Below are positions 1 through 5,890 of a stretch of 6,762 bases of DNA, one piece after another. Position 1 is the stretch's first letter. Each line of letters starts with the position of its first letter. The stretch lies in the NCBI GenBank assembly GCA_026986655.1, contig JALSOD010000294.1, forward strand, positions 1 through 6,762, read 5' to 3'. Origin of the DNA: Caldifarciminota bacterium (GTDB lineage: Bacteria; Hydrothermota; Hydrothermia; B15-G9; WFZT01). The notes beneath the pieces were generated by a model, which saw nothing but the letters and a program-made list of their open reading frames with translations, made no database searches and was not told the DNA's origin. The translations under genes and the position numbers were made by a program.

Positions 1-1331
1 ATTCCTCCTTTTACTGCATATTCAAGCTGAATAAGTGAAATCTGGTATTGAATTAACGTCTTCAAGTAATTTAACCTTGCTTGTGAATATTGAACCTGGG
101 CGTTTATCACGTCCAGTGAAGTTACATAACCCTCTTTGTACTGGGTTTCGGCCATTTTGTAAGCCCTTCTGGCAAGTTTAAGATTTGCCTCTTGGGCTTT
201 TAGGCTCTTTTCCAGTGACTTTGCATTCGTGTAATAACTTCTAATCATCAGAGCGATGGCATCTTTTAGATTCTGGTAGGAAAATTCGAGACTCTTGATT
301 TGATAATTTAGCTTTGACACGTCAGCTTTATTGGAACCCCCATCAAAAAGGTTCCATGAGAGACCGAGAGTAAAAGTCCACATTCCATGCCATTCATCAG
401 TCATCCCAAATGGCCTCTGATATTTATAATTCCAGTTATAGAAAACTGTTGGGAGATTTTTCTTTTTCTGGATGGTGACAGTCTGGCGTAGAAGCTCAAT
501 ATTCTTTTCAAATAGCTTGAGGTCTTCATGTTCGCTATAGGCCTCCTTTATCAGGCTATCTGGAGAAGCATCCAATGGGTGAAAACTTACGCTATCCGTT
601 AGAACAATTGCAGTACTCTCTGGTAATCCTATGAGGTTTTTGAATGCGTCTTCTGCGATTTTAATCTGGCCCTTCACCTGTTCTATCTGTGGATCAATAT
701 TCTTTAGCTGTACTTCAGCACGTAGGAGTTCGAAATCGCTGGCGTAACCTGCATCGTACCTTTCCTTTGTGGAGTTATAGTTGTCTTCTAATTCCTTTTT
801 TACCTGATAAAGAACGTCAAGGGATTTTTCGGCGAGTAGAAGGTTGTAATAACTCTCTTTGATCTGCTCCTCCAATTTTAACTTCTCGGATTTAATCTCC
901 AGGAGCTTATTTTTGTACTGCTCTTTTGATAGTTCGTAGGATTTCCGCAAGATTCCCCAGGTGAAAATAGGCTGGCTGATGGAAATTCCGAGTCCGTAAT
1001 TATTGTAGTATGTTGTCTGCATGTCTGTAAATTCAGGGATTATCATGTATGGCATTCGGGGATTGCCTGTGGGAGAGAGGTGAAATCCGGTGAGCATCTT
1101 GGACTTTTGAATTTCACTCAGTCTTGTATAAGTGGCCTGAGCGGAGATTGATGGATAGAAGGCACTTTTTGCTTTCCGGATGTCCATTTGAGACATATCG
1201 AGCTCCGCCATTTTCGCTTTTAGCGACAGGTTGTTCTTTAATCCTATTTCAACAGCTCTGGAAAGACTTAGATACACTGTATCACCCGGAGCTGATTGTA
1301 TAATAAACATCATCAGAAGAAGAATTTTCAT
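1..1331 (-). CDS. TolC-family outer-membrane efflux protein (3' end cut by window edge)
   Basis: This is an outer-membrane channel subunit of a tripartite export system, acting with a periplasmic adaptor and an inner-membrane pump that would lie beyond the left edge. From ATG at 1331 the frame stays open for 443 codons to the edge. TolC-like proteins are usually 420-480 residues and the last visible residues (LEYAVKGG) resemble a family C-terminus, so only a few residues seem missing. Residues 1-16 form a short hydrophobic signal peptide (MKILLLMMFIIQ...). The internal duplication typical of the family is visible: ERYDAGYASDFELLRAEVQL near 190-209 and TQYKEGYVTSLDVINAQVQY near 396-415, each followed by a long helical, coiled-coil-like stretch. 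Beta-strand-like segments (YGLGISISQPIFTWG near 112-126, FTLGLSWNLFDGG near 320-332) fit the membrane barrel. The start overlaps the tetR stop as ATGA, with AAGGAGG 10 bases upstream inside tetR. The family is clear; the substrate cannot be told from sequence. Confidence 0.93.
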   Translation of the reverse strand, partial: MKILLLMMFIIQSAPGDTVYLSLSRAVEIGLKNNLSLKAKMAELDMSQMDIRKAKSAFYPSISAQATYTRLSEIQKSKMLTGFHLSPTGNPRMPYMIIPEFTDMQTTYYNNYGLGISISQPIFTWGILRKSYELSKEQYKNKLLEIKSEKLKLEEQIKESYYNLLLAEKSLDVLYQVKKELEDNYNSTKERYDAGYASDFELLRAEVQLKNIDPQIEQVKGQIKIAEDAFKNLIGLPESTAIVLTDSVSFHPLDASPDSLIKEAYSEHEDLKLFEKNIELLRQTVTIQKKKNLPTVFYNWNYKYQRPFGMTDEWHGMWTFTLGLSWNLFDGGSNKADVSKLNYQIKSLEFSYQNLKDAIALMIRSYYTNAKSLEKSLKAQEANLKLARRAYKMAETQYKEGYVTSLDVINAQVQYSQARLNYLKTLIQYQISLIQLEYAVKGG

Positions 1332-1921
1332 AGTTCTACACCCTCCTTTAACGCACCTTTTACGAATATGTTGAAGGCAATATCGGGTAAAGGTTTCAAA
1401 CTCTGATGTTCTTCGATACCGAAGAAAATGAATTTTTCCATGATCCCTGCAAGTGCAAGTGAGAGATGCATCGGGTCATCAGGTTTGAAATATCCCATAT
1501 CTATCGCCTCCTTCATAATCTCTGCCAATCGCCTGATATTTCGCATATAATTCTCGATATATTTTCTGCGTTTCTGCTGAGATGGACGACTTTTTATCTC
1601 AATTTCTCCCATCATCAGTGGTCTGAAGAGGGAACGATTTATATCAAAATAGTTGAAGTAGGTCTCAACTATAAGCTTGATCTTTTCGAGCGGATCTGAA
1701 GTACTCTCAATTTTCTCCTCCGTTATCCTTGTAAGCTCTTTAAAGCCCGATTTTATTACCTCTTTAAAGAGCTGTTCTTTAGAATCGAAATAGATGTAGA
1801 CAGTTCCCTTTGCCACACCAGCCTGTTTCGCAATTTCTTCAACAGTTGTTTCGTGGAATCCCTTTTCCGAGAAAAGTTCCTGAGCAGCGAGTAAAATTTT
1901 TTCTCTCTTGTTATCATTCAT
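1328..1921 (-). CDS. TetR/AcrR-family transcriptional repressor
   Basis: This 197-residue protein is a one-component, ligand-responsive DNA-binding repressor of usual family length. The N-terminal helix-turn-helix domain spans about residues 5-52: KREKILLAAQELFSEKGFHETTVEEIA, then the recognition helix region GVAKGTVYIYFDSKEQLF, a textbook TetR signature. Residues 60-197 form the helical ligand/dimerisation domain, which is poorly conserved and gives no clue to the inducer. The ATG at 1921 is supported by GGAGGT (1927-1932) five bases upstream. The gene overlaps tolC by four bases (ATGA), so the two are co-translated. A strong promoter with an inverted repeat over the expected transcription start lies just upstream, so I infer that it represses its own operon and is released when an exported compound binds. 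Target and ligand are inferred, not shown. Confidence 0.95.
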   Translation of the reverse strand: MNDNKREKILLAAQELFSEKGFHETTVEEIAKQAGVAKGTVYIYFDSKEQLFKEVIKSGFKELTRITEEKIESTSDPLEKIKLIVETYFNYFDINRSLFRPLMMGEIEIKSRPSQQKRRKYIENYMRNIRRLAEIMKEAIDMGYFKPDDPMHLSLALAGIMEKFIFFGIEEHQSLKPLPDIAFNIFVKGALKEGVEL

Positions 1922-1942
1922 ATCACACCTCCGAATTTAAAA

Positions 1943-1956
1943 TGACCAGTCAGTCA
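1943..1956. promoter_or_regulatory. putative TetR operator O1 (over the transcription start)
   Basis: TGACCAGTCAGTCA is an inverted repeat, TGAC-N6-GTCA, with an inner near-palindrome TGACCAGTCA. It lies immediately downstream of the -10 box and covers the predicted +1, where a bound TetR dimer would block initiation. The sequence resembles operators commonly found for TetR/AcrR repressors. The segment TTTAAAATGACCAGT (1936-1950) recurs with one mismatch at 2041-2055, supporting a real binding element. Binding by the adjacent TetR is inferred. Confidence 0.65.
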
Positions 1957-1957
1957 A

Positions 1958-1986
1958 ATTATGTAAGTGGCCTCACAGCTTGTCAA
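1958..1986 (-). promoter_or_regulatory. sigma70-type promoter of the tetR-tolC operon
   Basis: Read on the minus strand there is a perfect -35 box TTGACA (1986-1981), a 17-base spacer, and a -10 box CATAAT (1963-1958). The expected transcription start is about 1951, giving a leader of roughly 30 bases before the tetR ATG at 1921. It is the best promoter match in this intergenic region, and the inverted repeat at 1943-1956 covers its start point. Confidence 0.8.
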
Positions 1987-2047
1987 GATGTATTTTTAAG
2001 ACTAATGACTGGATTACGGAATTGACGCAATGATAGGATTTTTTAAA

Positions 2048-2067
2048 TGACCAGTATTTTCCGGTCA
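2048..2067. promoter_or_regulatory. second putative TetR operator O2, which also folds as a hairpin behind mcsB
   Basis: TGACC-N10-GGTCA shares the TGACCAGT half-site with O1 and lies 108 bases upstream of it, centre to centre. A single extra half-site, TGACTGG, lies between them at 2006-2012. In RNA from the minus strand the same bases form a 7-bp stem (TGACCGG/CTGGTCA, one G-U) with loop AAAATA, followed by TTTAAAAAA, only 29 bases after the mcsB stop. It could therefore be a weak terminator for the dxs-mcsA-mcsB operon, an auxiliary operator, or both. The U-run is short, so termination would be inefficient. Confidence 0.45.
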
Positions 2068-2095
2068 GTTCTTAAGGTGGTAAGATGGGTGGAAA

Positions 2096-3157
2096 TCAGT
2101 TCTTTACGCTGGAAAGTTTTGCCTTTACGTATGAAGCGCGATATTTATCCCTTTCATCGGGTGTTAGATCTTTGCCTATGAGTTTTTGAATGTGGACCGG
2201 CTGAGAGTAGAAAAGAAGCTCGTTCAGGGTCTTAACCGAATAATCCAGGATAAATCCGTATGCCAGGCCGAGTCGGAGTGCAGAGAAGTGATTTGCTGCC
2301 TCTTTAAAGCTTAAGAGTCTTGCACTTTGCAGAATTGCCAGAGAACGATAAGTTTTATCCTCGATCAGGTCTTTCATCTTCTTGTAGATTTCTTCCCTCG
2401 CCCCTTTTTCTAATTCAATTACAGAGTCAATAACTTCATTGAACTTTTCGAGAAGCTCCTGCTCGCTAATACCGAGGGTGAGTGTGCTTGAGATTTGAAA
2501 GATGTTTCCAACGATTTCGCTTCCCTCACCATAGAGTCCTCTGATTGTGGCTCTAACTAAATTCAAGTTATCCGCGAGGGATTTGAGATTTTTGTTAATA
2601 ATCACTCCGGGCAGGTGCATGAGAACCGAAATTCTTATGCCGAGTCCTACATTTGTTGGGCATGAAGTAAGATAACCAAAGGGTTCCATAAATGCGTACT
2701 CTAAAATCTCCCCCAACTTTTCATCAAGAAGGGTGGCTCTTTCAAATGCCTCTTTTAGATTGAATCCTGGCATAATAACAGAGATCCTGAGGTGGTCTTC
2801 CTCGTTGATCATAACATTTGTTGTCTCATCGCTCGAGAAATAAATTCCTCTTCCAGCAGGATCTCTGACCATGTCAAAGGTTGTAAGATGTCTCTCAATC
2901 AGGAAATCACGATCTTTTTTGCCAATCTGGTCCAGTCTGATGTAGTAAGGATTTTCGACTATCCCAATATTGTCGAGAGCCTCTTTGACTATCAGAAGAA
3001 TTTCTTCACGCTCAGCTTCTTTTGATTTAACGTTAAAGGGGAATTTCTTCAGATTTCTTGCAATACGAACCCTGGTGGAGAGGACCATCTCAGGATATTT
3101 ACCCTCTCCACTTAACCAGCCTGGGGGTTTCTCAATTAGTTCCTGAATGTCCGGCAA
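2096..3157 (-). CDS. mcsB: protein-arginine kinase McsB
   Basis: McsB is an ATP:guanido phosphotransferase-fold enzyme that phosphorylates arginines on proteins. In Firmicutes this marks proteins for ClpCP degradation. The 353-residue length matches the family. Visible signatures are the N-terminal STRVRIARNL (27-36), NEEDHLRIS (118-126) with the conserved acidic residues, SCPTNVGLGIR (165-175) with the conserved Cys166, and RGLYGEGSE (206-214) with catalytic-region Glu211. The C-terminal RDKYRA (336-341) fits the RDxxRA motif that senses phosphoarginine in known McsB proteins, so both catalysis and pArg feedback look intact. The only in-frame start after the upstream stop is TTG at 3157, four codons after a TGA. 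It overlaps mcsA by 26 bases and has AAGGAG 13 bases upstream, a rather long spacing. The next ATG (residue 24) would cut into the conserved N-terminus. No ctsR or clpC is adjacent. Confidence 0.95.
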   Translation of the reverse strand: MPDIQELIEKPPGWLSGEGKYPEMVLSTRVRIARNLKKFPFNVKSKEAEREEILLIVKEALDNIGIVENPYYIRLDQIGKKDRDFLIERHLTTFDMVRDPAGRGIYFSSDETTNVMINEEDHLRISVIMPGFNLKEAFERATLLDEKLGEILEYAFMEPFGYLTSCPTNVGLGIRISVLMHLPGVIINKNLKSLADNLNLVRATIRGLYGEGSEIVGNIFQISSTLTLGISEQELLEKFNEVIDSVIELEKGAREEIYKKMKDLIEDKTYRSLAILQSARLLSFKEAANHFSALRLGLAYGFILDYSVKTLNELLFYSQPVHIQKLIGKDLTPDERDKYRASYVKAKLSSVKN

Positions 3158-3671
3158 TTTTTTCGTTCAGCTCCTTTATCCTATCCCTGAGTTTCGCTGC
3201 TCTTTCAAAATCTTCAGTTTCAATTGCCTGCTTGAGCTCTTTCTCAAGGACGAGTTTTTCTTCGATTATGTTCTCAACATTTATTCCCGACTTTTTATAA
3301 GGTCTCCCCCTGTATTCATAAGTCCCATGAATTTTTTTCAAGTAACCCTTTAAATTTTCAAAAAATGCCTCGTAACAGTAGGCACAACCGAATTTGCCAG
3401 TTTTCTTAAAGTATTCCCATGTCATTCCACAGTGCTTGCAATGGAGATGAGTTTTCTCTTTATAGTCTTTCTGAAAAATACCCTTTATAGATGAGGGTTT
3501 TATATTAAACAGGGCGTCGGATTTTTTACCTCCGCGCTTTTCCTGTGGTAATCCAAGAGACAGTTTTTCAGCACAAACGTCACAGAGATGACGGACGACT
3601 TTAACCCCATCTACGATTTCGACGTATAAAACAGTGGCTTCTCTCATTTTACACTCTTCGCAGAGTGCCAT
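3132..3671 (-). CDS. mcsA: McsA, zinc-binding activator of the McsB arginine kinase (UVR-domain protein)
   Basis: McsA is the activator and adaptor of McsB in the arginine-phosphorylation quality-control system. The 179-residue length is usual for the family. The N-terminal half carries four CxxC pairs: CEEC (4-7), CDVC (30-33), CKHC (78-81) and CAYC (96-99), consistent with two zinc sites. The C-terminus (about 138-175, LVLEKELKQAIETEDFERAAKLRDRIKELNEKI) is a UVR helical-hairpin domain like those of UvrB/UvrC and ClpC. A UvrB/C fragment is excluded by the CxxC array and the adjacent mcsB. ATG at 3671 has GGGGGTG about six bases upstream. The gene starts inside the end of dxs (28-base overlap) and ends inside mcsB (26-base overlap), so the three are probably translationally coupled. 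Confidence 0.93.
   Translation of the reverse strand: MALCEECKMREATVLYVEIVDGVKVVRHLCDVCAEKLSLGLPQEKRGGKKSDALFNIKPSSIKGIFQKDYKEKTHLHCKHCGMTWEYFKKTGKFGCAYCYEAFFENLKGYLKKIHGTYEYRGRPYKKSGINVENIIEEKLVLEKELKQAIETEDFERAAKLRDRIKELNEKIAGHSGTN
3171..3176 (-). promoter_or_regulatory. ribosome binding site for mcsB, inside mcsA
   Basis: AAGGAG on the minus strand lies inside the 3' end of mcsA, 13 bases before the TTG proposed as the mcsB start. A TGA in the mcsB frame at 3167-3169 rules out any earlier start. The weak start codon and long spacing suggest that mcsB translation depends on ribosomes finishing mcsA. Confidence 0.5.
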
Positions 3672-5572
3672 TCGTTCACCCCCGTATATCCGAGCAGGAA
3701 ATTTTTGATCCTTTCCTTAATTCCATTTTTGTCAAGACCAACTTTTTGTAAAAGGATTTTCCTTGCACCGTGCTCAATGAATTGATCAGGTAATCCCAAT
3801 CTCAACACGTCTATATGACGTTTGATCTCTGTGAGGAATTCAATAACTGCATCGCCGAACCCACCGATCAGGGCATTCTCTTCAACCGTAACAATTTTTT
3901 TGACACCTGAATCCACGATATCGAATAGGACTGCAGTATCCATAGGCTTCACAAATCTTGCGTTGACAACTTTAACCGATGCACCAAGTTCTTCCTCGAG
4001 CTCTTTGGCAGCCTCGAGGGAAGGGTAAACCATGGTGCCTACAGCCAGTATTGCGATGTCCTTACCATCTTTCAGAATCTCCCAGCTACCAATTGGAATA
4101 GCATCAAATGTATTTTTGAGCTCGAGTCCATAAACCCTGTCACGTGGATACCTGAATGCAATGGGACCTTCATCGTAGATAGAAGCTGTGTAAATCATAT
4201 CACGAAATTCATTTTCGTCTTTTGGCGCCATGACAACCATGTTGGGAATGATCCTCAGGTAGGAGATGTCGAATGCTCCGTGATGAGTTGGTCCATCTTC
4301 TCCGACAAGGCCAGCCCTGTCAATGGCAAATCTCACGGGTAATTTCTGAAGGGCAATATCATGAATGATCTGGTCGTAGGCTCTTTGAAGGAACGTTGAA
4401 TATATGGTAGCAAAAGGCTTGTAACCCTCAACTGCCAGTCCACCTGCAAATGTCACTGCGTGCTGTTCGGCAATCCCAACGTCAAAATGTCTCTCCGGGA
4501 ATCTTTCACGCATGAGGTCCAGTCCTGTGCCGAGCGTCATGGCAGCAGTTATTGCCACAATCTTTTCATCCTTCTCAGCAAGTTCCACGATAGTTTTTCC
4601 GTATATTTTCGACCACTTTGTAGGTCCCGGTTTCTTTATCGGTTCACCGGTGATCCTGTGAAATGGACCAAGACCATGGAAGAGCTCCAGTCTTTCTTCT
4701 GCCGGTTTATAACCCTTACCTTTCTTGGTCAAGACATGTACAAGAACAGGGCCTTTGAGCCTCTTTACCCTTTCAAATGTGTTTATGAGCTGCTTTATAT
4801 TGTGCCCATGGATTGGTCCGACATACCTGTAGCCAAGCTCCTCAAACATGAGTGTGGGCACGGCCAGATTTTCAAGTGCAGCCTTTACTCTTTTAATGAG
4901 GTCCCTTGTCCTGTACGAAAGTGTGGAGCTCGGTAATTTTCCGAGTAGCTCCCAGACATCTTCTTTCATCCGGTTGTAAATTCGAGAGGTTTTGAGCTTA
5001 ACAAGGTAGTTGGAAAGTGCGCCAATGTTCTCAGCAATAGACATTTCATTGTCGTTCAAAACAACGATAAGGTCTCTTTTTTGCGCTCCAATGTTGTTCA
5101 ACGCCTCAAAGGCCATGCCACCTGTAAGTGCCCCATCTCCGATTATTGCAACTACTTTAAAATTCTCTCCCTTCAAATCTCTCGCTACGGCGATTCCCAA
5201 CGCAGCTGATAATGATGTGGAAGCATGTCCTGCTCCAAAAATGTCATGAGGCGATTCTTCTCTTCTCAAAAAGCCACTGATCCCCCCATACTGCCTTATT
5301 GTGTGAAAATTGTCCTTTCTCCCTGTAATAATTTTGTGTGGATACGCCTGATGACCGACGTCCCAGATCAACTTGTCTTGTGGACTATCAAACACATAGT
5401 GCAAGGCAAGAGTAAGTTCTACGGATCCAAGATTCGGGGCAACATGCCCACCCACTTTTGAAAGTATATCAAGCATAAATTCCCTGATCTCTGCTGCCAG
5501 AAGATTCAGCTCGTCAAAATTTAATTTCTTTATGTCTTCAGGCCCCTTTATTCTATCGATAATTTTCTCCAT
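3644..5572 (-). CDS. dxs: 1-deoxy-D-xylulose-5-phosphate synthase
   Basis: This thiamine-diphosphate enzyme condenses pyruvate and glyceraldehyde 3-phosphate to DXP, the first step of the MEP isoprenoid pathway and a precursor for thiamine and pyridoxal. The 642-residue length is typical for a cytosolic DXS. Visible motifs are GGHVAPNLGSVELTLALH (41-58) with active-site His43, the ThDP/Mg motif GDGALTGG (145-152) through NDNEMSIA (173-180), PIHGHN (253-258), the transketolase-type catalytic Glu369 in GIAEQHAV, FLQRAYDQ (394-401), EDGPTHHGAFD (425-435) and RYPRDR (474-479). The C-terminal transketolase domain runs on through about residue 625, so all three domains are intact. ATG at 5572 has AAGGGG (5580-5585) seven bases upstream and a strong promoter just before it, making dxs the first gene of the operon. 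Its last 28 bases overlap mcsA. Confidence 0.97.
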   Translation of the reverse strand: MEKIIDRIKGPEDIKKLNFDELNLLAAEIREFMLDILSKVGGHVAPNLGSVELTLALHYVFDSPQDKLIWDVGHQAYPHKIITGRKDNFHTIRQYGGISGFLRREESPHDIFGAGHASTSLSAALGIAVARDLKGENFKVVAIIGDGALTGGMAFEALNNIGAQKRDLIVVLNDNEMSIAENIGALSNYLVKLKTSRIYNRMKEDVWELLGKLPSSTLSYRTRDLIKRVKAALENLAVPTLMFEELGYRYVGPIHGHNIKQLINTFERVKRLKGPVLVHVLTKKGKGYKPAEERLELFHGLGPFHRITGEPIKKPGPTKWSKIYGKTIVELAEKDEKIVAITAAMTLGTGLDLMRERFPERHFDVGIAEQHAVTFAGGLAVEGYKPFATIYSTFLQRAYDQIIHDIALQKLPVRFAIDRAGLVGEDGPTHHGAFDISYLRIIPNMVVMAPKDENEFRDMIYTASIYDEGPIAFRYPRDRVYGLELKNTFDAIPIGSWEILKDGKDIAILAVGTMVYPSLEAAKELEEELGASVKVVNARFVKPMDTAVLFDIVDSGVKKIVTVEENALIGGFGDAVIEFLTEIKRHIDVLRLGLPDQFIEHGARKILLQKVGLDKNGIKERIKNFLLGYTGVNEWHSAKSVK

Positions 5573-5604
5573 TTTGACACCCCTTAAACCATTGATTTCA
5601 GTGA

Positions 5605-5633
5605 ATTATAATTACTCATGACCTCTATTTCAA
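5605..5633 (-). promoter_or_regulatory. sigma70-type promoter of the dxs-mcsA-mcsB operon
   Basis: On the minus strand, -35 TTGAAA (5633-5628), a 17-base spacer and a perfect -10 TATAAT (5610-5605) predict transcription from about 5598, leaving a leader of about 25 bases that holds little more than the ribosome binding site AAGGGG. I see no CtsR-type heptad repeat (GGTCAAA) or CIRCE-like element nearby, so there is no visible sign of the heat-shock control known for mcsAB in Firmicutes. The -10 lies in ATTATAAT, which also reads TATAAT on the plus strand, but no good plus-strand -35 accompanies it. Confidence 0.78.
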
Positions 5634-5774
5634 GGAGCGTGAAAAGCAATTTTTTCGAGAGGGAAGAGAAGTTTCTTGGTCTTAAAAGGGGTAGCCCTTT
5701 CTCCAACTATCATCCATGTTGAAGGTGCAGGGAGAAAAGAAATCTCCCATTACAGCCTTTACAGGAGGTAGCTG

Positions 5775-5864
5775 ATGAAACCACATCGAAAATCCCCCTC
5801 GATCCTTTTCCGAAGAAAACTTTTGGGTACAATCTACTTCTTCATAAGGGGAGATAAAAACTGA
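5775..5864 (+). CDS. possible 29-residue small protein with a strong ribosome binding site (hypothetical)
   Basis: This is the only plus-strand ORF with real translation signals. AGGAGGT (5763-5769) lies five bases before ATG at 5775, followed by 29 codons and TGA at 5862-5864. The product begins MKPHRKSPSILFRRK, is strongly basic, and has a short hydrophobic stretch (LLGTIYFFI, residues 16-24), reminiscent of a tiny membrane-associated peptide. The hairpin 5730-5748 lies just ahead of the ribosome binding site. Against it: no convincing plus-strand promoter is visible, it faces all its neighbours, and a chance purine-rich match is possible. I recognise no family. Confidence 0.2.
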   Translation: MKPHRKSPSILFRRKLLGTIYFFIRGDKN

Positions 5865-5875
5865 AGGGCAGTTCC
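5855..5875 (-). terminator. weak candidate terminator behind the M42 peptidase gene
   Basis: On the minus strand, AACTG-CCCTT-CAGTT (5873-5859), extendable by two G-U pairs, runs into TTTTTAT, about 18 bases after the peptidase stop. The T-run fits an intrinsic terminator, but the core stem is only 5 bp and partly uses the T-run, so efficiency is doubtful. It could instead be part of the larger folded element at 5658-5888. Confidence 0.3.
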
Positions 5876-5890
5876 CAGAATTCCCTCTGA

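Larger units (their letters stand above)
5658..5888 (-). other. hairpin-rich intergenic element, possible structured RNA (unrecognised)
   Basis: Between the M42 peptidase stop and the dxs promoter, an 8-bp inverted repeat (AGAGGGAA 5658-5665 / TTCCCTCT 5881-5888) bounds several local stems. These are 5685-5700 (6 bp, loop of 4), 5701-5724 (7 bp), 5725-5757 (GGGAGA/TCTCCC plus an outer stem with bulges), 5785-5803 (7 bp), 5806-5819 (5 bp closed by UUCG on the minus strand) and 5859-5873 (5 bp). Several stems keep pairing only through G-U in the minus orientation, which suggests the RNA strand. I checked by eye for RNase P, tmRNA, SRP RNA, TPP, FMN and T-box signatures and found none. A small repeat element with 8-bp ends is an alternative, though no target duplication is evident. 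No dedicated minus-strand promoter was seen. Confidence 0.35.

Noticed and set aside
4460..4936. Plus-strand 158-codon ORF opposite dxs
   Set aside because: It lies wholly antisense to well-conserved dxs codons, lacks a ribosome binding site, and resembles no protein family. It is a shadow of the real gene.
5578..5696. ACCCCTT in the hairpin at 5685-5700 could pair with the dxs ribosome binding site AAGGGGT, suggesting a switch
   Set aside because: The strong dxs promoter starts transcription about 90 bases downstream of that hairpin, so the pairing is possible only in read-through RNA from the peptidase gene.
5772..5791. CTGATGA followed by GAAA on the plus strand, like a hammerhead ribozyme core
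   Set aside because: The nine bases between the two motifs cannot form stem II, and no stem III with the required U-H cleavage site follows. The match is a coincidence.
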